From contig CAKOGP040002247.1 in assembly GCA_933822405.4 (NCBI GenBank), positions 1 to 64,000 of the forward strand: 64,000 nucleotides of DNA. Reading direction: 5' to 3'. Below are positions 57,590 to 64,000 of this stretch, piece after piece (position 1 is the first letter of the stretch; every line of letters starts with the position of its first letter). The notes beneath the pieces are model-generated. The model made no database searches. It saw only the letters and a list, made by a program, of their open reading frames with translations, and was not told the DNA's origin. The translations under genes and the position numbers were made by a program. The stretch is from Cylindrotheca closterium. Taxonomy: Eukaryota; Bacillariophyta; Bacillariophyceae; Bacillariales; Bacillariaceae.

Positions 57590-60127
57590 ATGCCTGTAAA
57601 GAGAACGAGGATTAGTCGGCAGCAATCGTTGCCAACGATCTCAGAGGCACATGGTGGAGCCATAATATCATCATTCCCCATACCAGAGATCAAGGGAGCT
57701 CCTCAAGAAGTGGCACCATTTGAAGTCGGACCAGTGATGCCTACCTTGATTGAAAGAGACGGTCTTCAGAAGACAAATCGAGAACGTCGAATGGGTTGTG
57801 TAACAAAAGAAGAGCGAGAGGCCAAGCGAAAAGCAAAAAAAGAGAAGAGACGAGCTGAGAAACGAAGGGCGAAAGAACTGGAAGCGGCGAAGAGTGAGTC
57901 GTCAGCAATGGCTATAGATAGTGATGTAAAAGATCCAGTCCCTGGATCATTCCCATCTCCCCGTAAGAGTCCCAAGAGAGGATTTTCATCTCCAAAAGTC
58001 TCTTTGGACGACGCCATTCGCAAGCAGGAGGAAATGGCAGCAATGGACTTTTCGAAACTACCAATGCCTCCCACAACTGAAGATAGTGAAGATGGCACGA
58101 CCGAAGGCAATCATATGGTTTCTTCAGGAAATGGTGTAGCAGATGCACATATTAAGGTGACGGAAGAGATAGACGATGAGGAAGGAAACCAACTCATTTC
58201 TTCTACCGCTGCTACGCAGAATGACTTTCCTGTGTTAGAAATATCGAACGATCCCGTCTCCATGATTTTTGATCAAAATGATCACAAAGTACAGAGCTTC
58301 GGCTCCAATACTACTCTAATTGCATCTGAAGTGGACCCGATTACCGAGGAGAGTAGAATCGAAGCTGCAAAGAGCCAGCTCGTTGGAGCTGTGGTTGGCC
58401 AGAAGTCTTTAGTGGATAATAAGGCACCACAGGTGCCAGGTGACAGTACGAAAGTCGAGCCAGTTACTGCCGATCGTACACAGTCGGAGCAAGATACCAA
58501 CGATGAAGAGAGCGCACAAATAGGTGTAGAAGTCGAAAGGCTCCTCATGCCTGCTGAGAAAGATGTTCATCATACACAAGAGCTCTCTAATTCCACAATT
58601 GATTCAGAGTCATCTAGCATTATTGTGGAAACATCCTTGATCCCCGCGGAGACTGTCCAAAAACCTTCCGACTTCGCAGCACTGATGTTCGCCACCAAGG
58701 GCCCCTCCTTTTGTGGATCTCTGGATGAGACGACTGTCGAGATTTCACAGTCGTCGTCCGACAACGACTTTGATGAGTCAAACTTACTCATTGCTCAAGT
58801 TCCGGACCCCAATGATGATACCACTGTCTATGAAAGTGAGTGTTTCGAGACAAGCGCAGACGTCGAACGAAACATGCGTCGCATCAGTATCCGAAGAGCC
58901 TCTATATCCGGGCCAAGACCTGACTATCCTGATAGCAGCGACGACGAAGAAGTCTTGACGCCTGGGGCCACATCCATCACCCGTCATGCTTCCCTTGATT
59001 CAAAGCACGATCGACCGATTCTCGTTCGTCGTGAAAGCAAATCCAATCTTCGAAAATTCAGACAGGGTCCTCAAGTGTTGACAACGTCGGCGTTTGGCAT
59101 TGTACGACTGTCTGACCAACGAACATTGGAATCCTCATTTATCGGAGAGCATGAAGAAATTGTGGCTGACGATGACATCCTGGTTCATGCCTTCCGAGTT
59201 GAAGATGATCTTGCCAACGAGTCTGGTAAGCAAAAAAAGATTCAGCACATTCTGGAAGCAACAGAAGACACCAGCTCGAATGCGCGAGGGTCCCCATGCG
59301 ACGAAGCATCCGAATTGATCGTACAGGAGAAAAACGAGAGTCAACGAGGATGGATCGTCTTGATTATCCTTCTCCTCACTTCAGGTCTTGCTGCTGGTAT
59401 CGCTTTTGCTGTGACACGAAATGCATTTTCATCTGGACTGCAGAGCACCTCTTCGGATGAGCCAATTTCAATAATTCCATCTCAACCTTCCACTGGAGTT
59501 CTAAAGTATGATCCACCTACAGCAAAGGAATGCGATATCATAGAGAGTGGCGGAACTCTGCAGGGCGAAGATGAGCTTCTTCGTCGGGATTTCGATCTTC
59601 TGATTGATATTGAGCTTATGAATGGATTCGCGTTTGGTGGTGCTGTTGCATTATTGTCAGATCTACAAGAGGGAGTGAATAAATACCTGATCCCGCACCT
59701 AACAGGTTGTGACGATATATCAAAAGATCGATCATTGCGTGGACAGTCACCTAGTCCGAGACGGCTTGCCAACGCTCGCTATGTCATTGCAAACGCAAAC
59801 GCCATTGTCCAGCTGGATGAAACGAGATCGTGCGAAATGAGTACTGCTGCAAACTGCCATGCAGTGAAAATGAGTCTTCAATTAAGGCTGAAAGGGGAGG
59901 AAAAGGATTTCCCCATCACTAACGTGGTTAGCCAGAGCCTCGACGAGAACAACTCGTTGAGGAGAATACTACGTCTCTCTGCTCCGTTCCGCGAAGCGAT
60001 TGTTACCGATATCATTTCTAAGGACCCAACAACTGTGCAAACCGTGGTTCCTACTGAGAGCCCAAGTTATTCCCCAACCATTGAGATTCCCACTGAAAGT
60101 CCAAGCGTTTCTCCGACCAGCCGGTAG
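57590..60127 (+). CDS. Single-pass membrane protein with S-P-T tail
   Basis: An 845-residue protein. The long N-terminal part (1-585) is acidic, Ser-rich and mostly disordered, with a basic coiled segment at about 75-105 (KEEREAKRKAKKEKRRAEKR) and several RRASISG/RRES phospho-like sites. One transmembrane helix lies at about 587-608 (IVLIILLLTSGLAAGIAFAV). The outer domain (about 640-820) has two or three Cys (KECDII, TGCDD, RSCEM...NCHAV) and ends in two copies of a PTESPS.SPT motif. S-P-T tails are common on diatom surface proteins and often continue into long repeats. The topology with a large cytosolic N-terminus is inferred. No enzymatic domain is visible. Confidence 0.7.
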   Translation: MPVKRTRISRQQSLPTISEAHGGAIISSFPIPEIKGAPQEVAPFEVGPVMPTLIERDGLQKTNRERRMGCVTKEEREAKRKAKKEKRRAEKRRAKELEAAKSESSAMAIDSDVKDPVPGSFPSPRKSPKRGFSSPKVSLDDAIRKQEEMAAMDFSKLPMPPTTEDSEDGTTEGNHMVSSGNGVADAHIKVTEEIDDEEGNQLISSTAATQNDFPVLEISNDPVSMIFDQNDHKVQSFGSNTTLIASEVDPITEESRIEAAKSQLVGAVVGQKSLVDNKAPQVPGDSTKVEPVTADRTQSEQDTNDEESAQIGVEVERLLMPAEKDVHHTQELSNSTIDSESSSIIVETSLIPAETVQKPSDFAALMFATKGPSFCGSLDETTVEISQSSSDNDFDESNLLIAQVPDPNDDTTVYESECFETSADVERNMRRISIRRASISGPRPDYPDSSDDEEVLTPGATSITRHASLDSKHDRPILVRRESKSNLRKFRQGPQVLTTSAFGIVRLSDQRTLESSFIGEHEEIVADDDILVHAFRVEDDLANESGKQKKIQHILEATEDTSSNARGSPCDEASELIVQEKNESQRGWIVLIILLLTSGLAAGIAFAVTRNAFSSGLQSTSSDEPISIIPSQPSTGVLKYDPPTAKECDIIESGGTLQGEDELLRRDFDLLIDIELMNGFAFGGAVALLSDLQEGVNKYLIPHLTGCDDISKDRSLRGQSPSPRRLANARYVIANANAIVQLDETRSCEMSTAANCHAVKMSLQLRLKGEEKDFPITNVVSQSLDENNSLRRILRLSAPFREAIVTDIISKDPTTVQTVVPTESPSYSPTIEIPTESPSVSPTSR

Positions 60128-60384
60128 TCTCTTTACAGCAGTCAATTATGTTCAAGAAGTTTATAATTAAAGAATGAGGCTTTTACTCTCCAGCTTCAAA
60201 GGCCTTCGCATCATGTGGCATTGTTTGTAGTCTTATTGGTGAAATTAATATAGCACGCAGGCTCAACTGGTGTATTGATAAGAGATGACATCGTCTCGCA
60301 GTAGGTTGGTTAGTGGCAGCACCGATGATTCATAATCTTTAATTAAACAAACACATATCACTTCCGCCCCTACAATAGACTGTA
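60128..60384. other. Convergent spacer
   Basis: 3' ends of two convergent genes. Nothing else is seen. Confidence 0.4.
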
Positions 60385-61254
60385 TCATCTTCGGTTCATC
60401 ATCTTATCTCGTTGATGCCTAACAAAATCAGAAAATGCTGAATCGTCTCGTTGCTTCTTGACAATTGGCTTCTTTTCGGTTGGTTTCCCTCGATATGCGT
60501 CGAATCCTACGCGATCACCATCCCCTGGTATTTTCTCATTACCCGCATTAGCAATTTCAGAATCTTTTTCCTCTTGAGGCGCCGCAGGTGCTCGCTTGTG
60601 GTGCTGTTGGAAACTTCGAAATTGTGGGGCTGCATGAAGTTTTGCATTCGACATGGAAGATAATGCGGGTACAGCCGAGGAGGAATCATCTTTCCGGTTG
60701 ACGCGATTCTTAAACTGTTGATTGCTTTTGTTCTTTTTGCCGGAGTGTGATGCGGGTAAGATGACTTCGGCCAAACCTGTGCCCCCCACCAAGACAGCAC
60801 CTCGTTCTTCTTGAACTTGCTCTTTATCATATTGCCTCTTTGAGTAGACTTCCTTTGCCAATTGTTGATATAATGTCTCCTCATCAGTAACCGCTACATC
60901 TTTCATGTCGTCCTCATTCGTGTTCGTGTCAGAGTTTGGATTACTACTCCCCGTCGGCTTGTCACTGTTCAATTTCTGTTCAATGTAGTTTTGCATGAGC
61001 TCATGATTTTTCTTCTCCATTACGGTCATTTCCCCTGTCGCATTTTCGGAGTCGGTCACATCCTCTGTTGAAGCCTTATTGCTTGAGCTTCGTGATGGAT
61101 TTCCAGTCACCAGTGGTAATGAACTTAAGATCTTATGCTTCTTCTGAGTGCTCCTGATTTTGTCTTGCAAGCTTAGATCCTCTTCGTCGTCCTCTTCCTC
61201 CTCACGCTTGCGGATTTTCGATGGCTTTTTCTTCTTGGAGGGTTTGCGAAACAT
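60385..61254 (-). CDS. Hep_59/Tls1 (C9ORF78) family splicing-associated protein
   Basis: A 289-residue protein matching the Hep_59 pattern. It has a Lys/Arg and Glu/Asp-rich N-terminus, then MEKKNHELMQNYIEQKL (about 77-93; family M..YIE.EL), then ETLYQQLAKEVYS (about 125-137), and the signature VGGTGLAEVILPASHSGKKN (about 156-175; family L.GI.EVDL). In yeast Tls1 and human C9ORF78 bind spliceosomal helicase BRR2 and influence splice-site choice. A C-terminal region with HQRDKMMNRR ends in basic residues, as in the family. It has a single exon. The function is transferred from the family. Confidence 0.8.
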   Translation of the reverse strand: MFRKPSKKKKPSKIRKREEEEDDEEDLSLQDKIRSTQKKHKILSSLPLVTGNPSRSSSNKASTEDVTDSENATGEMTVMEKKNHELMQNYIEQKLNSDKPTGSSNPNSDTNTNEDDMKDVAVTDEETLYQQLAKEVYSKRQYDKEQVQEERGAVLVGGTGLAEVILPASHSGKKNKSNQQFKNRVNRKDDSSSAVPALSSMSNAKLHAAPQFRSFQQHHKRAPAAPQEEKDSEIANAGNEKIPGDGDRVGFDAYRGKPTEKKPIVKKQRDDSAFSDFVRHQRDKMMNRR

Positions 61255-61584
61255 GTTAATATCTTGTTGAAGAGTTGAGTTTTTTCCCCGATTGATGTGC
61301 TGTTTCTAATGCGATGTGCTTGGTGTATCGTGCCGTGATGTGATTGATATGATGATGATTGCGATTCGATGTGCGATGATGATGAAATGGAGTGCCGCAC
61401 GCGGACGGAGGCGAGAGGCGGTGTCCGATCGTCATCCGAACATCGGTACAGGCCTCTACCGGTAGACACGATTCAAACTGACACGTTTATGTCAAACTCT
61501 TCTCATTAAATTCGAATGAGAACCTCACGAAGAAGAAAAACATCATAAAAAATTACTACTACAGTACAATCAATCCTTGCTACC
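61255..61584. promoter_or_regulatory. Divergent promoter region
   Basis: A 330-bp spacer between Hep_59 (-) and the class V aminotransferase-like gene (+). It contains GATGATGA runs and an ACCGGT site. No specific motif can be assigned. Confidence 0.35.
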
Positions 61585-63762
61585 ATGGGCAACTGCAAGT
61601 CCATAACGAAACACTCTGATCTGGAACCAGTTGCGTTCGATAATACATCCCATGGCGAGTCCTCAGACTGTGAGAAGTCTGCAGCTTTCAGGAATTATCA
61701 CCGTGGCGAGGAGGAGGTTGTTGATCATGATCATCATGGATCCAAACAAGAGGAGAAAGACCCTGTATCATTGATCAGACAAAATATAATCGGAGGATCA
61801 CAATACATAACCACGCCTTTCGGCAGTCGAAAGATAGTATATGCTGACTATACGGCCTCGGGAAGAAGTTTGAAGCCAGTCGAGGACTTTCTGACGACCA
61901 ACGTCTATCCCTTCTACGCAAACACTCACACTGAAGCCAGCGCTACCGGCGCTATAACGACAAATCTAAGAGAAGAAGCCCGTCTCATTATATCCAAAAG
62001 CCTTAATGCACCTAGAGAAAAGTACGCCTTGCTCTTTGTGGGTACCGGCTGCACTGGTGCCATCGAAAAGATGATGAAGCTGCTGGGTATCTGGCTGCCA
62101 GAATTTGTGACCTCCAAATGGAAACTGCCCAATCTGATTCCGGAAGGAGATCGCCCCATCGTGTTCATTGGTCCATTCGAGCATCACTCCAATGAGCTCC
62201 CTTGGAGAGAGTCCATTGTCACCGTCGTAGTCATTCCCGAAGATGATGATGGCTGCCCCGACATTGAAGTGTTGGAAGCAAAGCTATCCGAGTACAAGGA
62301 TCGCAAAATGAAGATCGGTAGCTTCTGTGCCGGCTCAAATGTCACTGGAATCTGCATTGACACTAAGAAGTATACCCGTCTTCTACACAAGGTATGTGTG
62401 ACAGAGGCTTTTGTCTTTTTCTTGTTATGAGATCTCATACCACTGATGATTGATTCTCTTGCTTTCGTTGCTCCAGCACAACGCCTTGGCTTTCTTCGAC
62501 TTTGCCGGAAGTGGCGCATACGTTGAGATCAATATGAACGGCGAAAATGAAGACGAGTCTATGGATGCCATCTTCATGTCGCCTCACAAGTTCATTGGAG
62601 GACCTGGATGTACTGGCCTGTTGGTCGCCAACCGCTCCATCTTCGAAACAACCAAGATTCCTACCTTTCCTGGCGGTGGTACTGTGTCGTTTGTGTCGCC
62701 CTGTGCCCAGGACTATGATGATAACATTGAGGCACGAGAGGATGCTGGAACACCAGCCATCGTCCAGGCCATCCGCACTGGATTGGTCTTCCAAGTGAAA
62801 GAAATGGTGGGCTGTCGGCGCATTGAAGCCATCGAGCGGAACTACTGCAGTATGGTCTTCTCCAAGCTTCGTGAAAACAATAAGGTCCAACTTGTGGGTA
62901 GCGATCGTGGAGCATACTTTGATCCACACAGGCGAGTCACAATCATGTCGTTCAACATCCGTTCACCGTTTCAAGCATCATGCTCGAATAAATCAGGAAT
63001 CCCAAGTCAGATGCTGCATCCTCATTTTGTGGTGGCCCTGCTGAATGATGTGTATGGTATTCAAGCTCGAGCAGGGTGCAGTGTAAGTGATGACTATGTT
63101 TATGCTTTTGTAAATTCCTAACGCCATGACTGTTTTAATCTAAGGTGTTGTTCATTATCGCTCTTTGATCACAGTGTACGGGACCATATGGTCATCGTCT
63201 AATGGGCATCAATAGCGAGAGAAGTGAGAGAATTCGTGTCCTTGTTGGAAAAGGATACAACGCTTTTAAACTTGGCTGGGCTCGAGTGAACTTCAACTAT
63301 TTCATTTCTCCCGAAGAAGTCGAATTCATCTGTGACGCCATATTGCAGATCGCCGAACATGGGTGGAAGCTGCTCCCACTCTATGAGACCGATTTGAAGT
63401 CGGCGCTTTTCGTGCACCGACGGAAAATATCCGGTTCGAACCGTCCTTCGCTATCCAACTTTCACCTGTCGGTGTCAGAATGTGCTGAACCAAAGGATGC
63501 TCATATGCAGAAGAATTCTTTTTTGTTCAAACAAGTGCTTGATGATGCCGACAAGATATACGGAAAAGCGGAACAGTCGCTCAAAATGTGTGCCCATCGT
63601 GAAGTAATCAAGTTACAAGACGAGGCTTTGCCAGAGGATATAATTTCCCCGAATGATATTTGGTGGGTTACAACAAAGACTGTCAGTAACCATTTTTCAT
63701 CAGCGCCGAATGAAGAAGCAAATTTCTCGCAAGATTACCAGTGCATGGTGATGGACTGCTGA
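61585..63762 (+). CDS. Class V aminotransferase-like PLP enzyme, N-myristoylation-type start (3 exons)
   Basis: Exons 61585-62391, 62477-63082 and 63175-63762 with introns of 85 and 92 bp, both phase 0, give 666 residues. The core resembles class V aminotransferase/cysteine-desulfurase-like enzymes: FGSRKIVYADYTASGRSL (about 80-97), YANTHTEASATG, GTGCTGAIEKM, FDFAGSGAYVEIN with D277, and SPHKFIGGPG with the PLP lysine K307. The substrate of this eukaryotic subfamily is not known to me. The first residues, MGNCKS, fit N-myristoylation at Gly2 plus a palmitoylatable Cys4, which would anchor the enzyme to a membrane; an acidic/His-rich linker follows. The C-terminal ~110 residues after the PLP fold are not recognised. 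Confidence 0.82.
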
Positions 63763-64000
63763 CAGTCTATGGATATTCAGGAAAACTTGAATATATATCC
63801 GGAATCATATTATTCAACGTGAAAACGCTGGCACCAACAGTGTTACAGATTACGTACTGCATTGATCGCCGTCTTATTCCTCCAAGCATCAAACTCTGCC
63901 ATGCGCCTCTCGCCTTGCTCAATTGATCGAAGTATTTGATGGTTACTGAGAGATTGTATTCGCTTAACTTCATACTTCTGAAAGACATCCAACAACGGTG
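63763..64000. other. Terminal spacer, 3' flank
   Basis: A 73-codon minus-strand ORF (63767-63988) has ordinary non-coding composition, and a neighbouring gene may begin beyond the window. Nothing firm is seen. Confidence 0.35.

Overview
The window looks like nuclear DNA of a diatom, most likely a raphid pennate. Three things point there. Genes carry short GT-AG introns (about 65-180 bp, many starting GTAAGT). Gene families typical of diatoms recur: HSF-type DNA-binding proteins, DUF6824 proteins, CRAL-TRIO/DUF6824 fusions, surface proteins ending in S-P-T repeats, and a bestrophin with a plastid-type presequence. There are no operons, and genes lie on both strands with 0.2-1.5 kb spacers. The species assignment is inference; no rRNA or tRNA gene was recognised.

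Layout. 1-126 is a GCATA array. 0.4-11.8 kb holds an HSF-type factor (-), a Golgi-type sulfotransferase (-), a divergent four-exon leucine-rich-repeat membrane protein (+), two tandem BTB/T1-like paralogues (-) and two tandem membrane-anchored methyltransferase-like paralogues (+). 11.8-21.1 kb is a duplication hot spot. It has one decayed and three intact copies of a two-exon CRAL-TRIO + DUF6824 gene, a 59-bp perfect inverted repeat enclosing a small four-exon membrane-protein gene (-), and a 620-bp palindrome-rich inverted-repeat element with a 5-bp target duplication, whose empty site survives in an adjacent 250-bp tandem duplicate.

21.25-28.62 kb is an apparently complete 7.37-kb CACTA-like DNA transposon (terminal CACTG, 3-bp TGC duplication, sub-terminal GGAACGAGGG repeats). 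It has two convergent long ORFs, a 1,158-1,198 aa transposase-like protein and a 707 aa repeat-bearing accessory protein, and probably a third small spliced gene.

28.6-54.2 kb is an ordinary gene-dense region: a MORN-repeat protein, a Ser/Lys/His-rich protein, a two-exon ARM-like protein, a two-exon helical protein, a coiled-coil protein, an FKBP, a secreted dirigent/AOC-barrel-like protein, a DUF6824 protein, a 2OG-Fe(II) oxygenase, several small ORFs, a RING + PDZ protein and a bestrophin-like channel. 54.38-57.33 kb is a perfect-looking triplication of a 982-bp non-coding unit with G-tracts and clustered hairpins. 57.6-64 kb has a single-pass membrane protein with an S-P-T tail, a Hep_59/Tls1 splicing-factor homologue and a three-exon class V aminotransferase-like enzyme with an N-myristoylation-type start.

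Functionally the genes are a mosaic: signalling and regulation (HSF, BTB, RING-PDZ, DUF6824), secretory pathway (sulfotransferase, methyltransferases), membrane and plastid transport (bestrophin) and RNA processing. The most unusual content is structural: the CRAL-TRIO/DUF6824 array with its nested elements, the intact CACTA-like element, and the 982-bp triplication. All exon limits were read by eye and no homology search was run.
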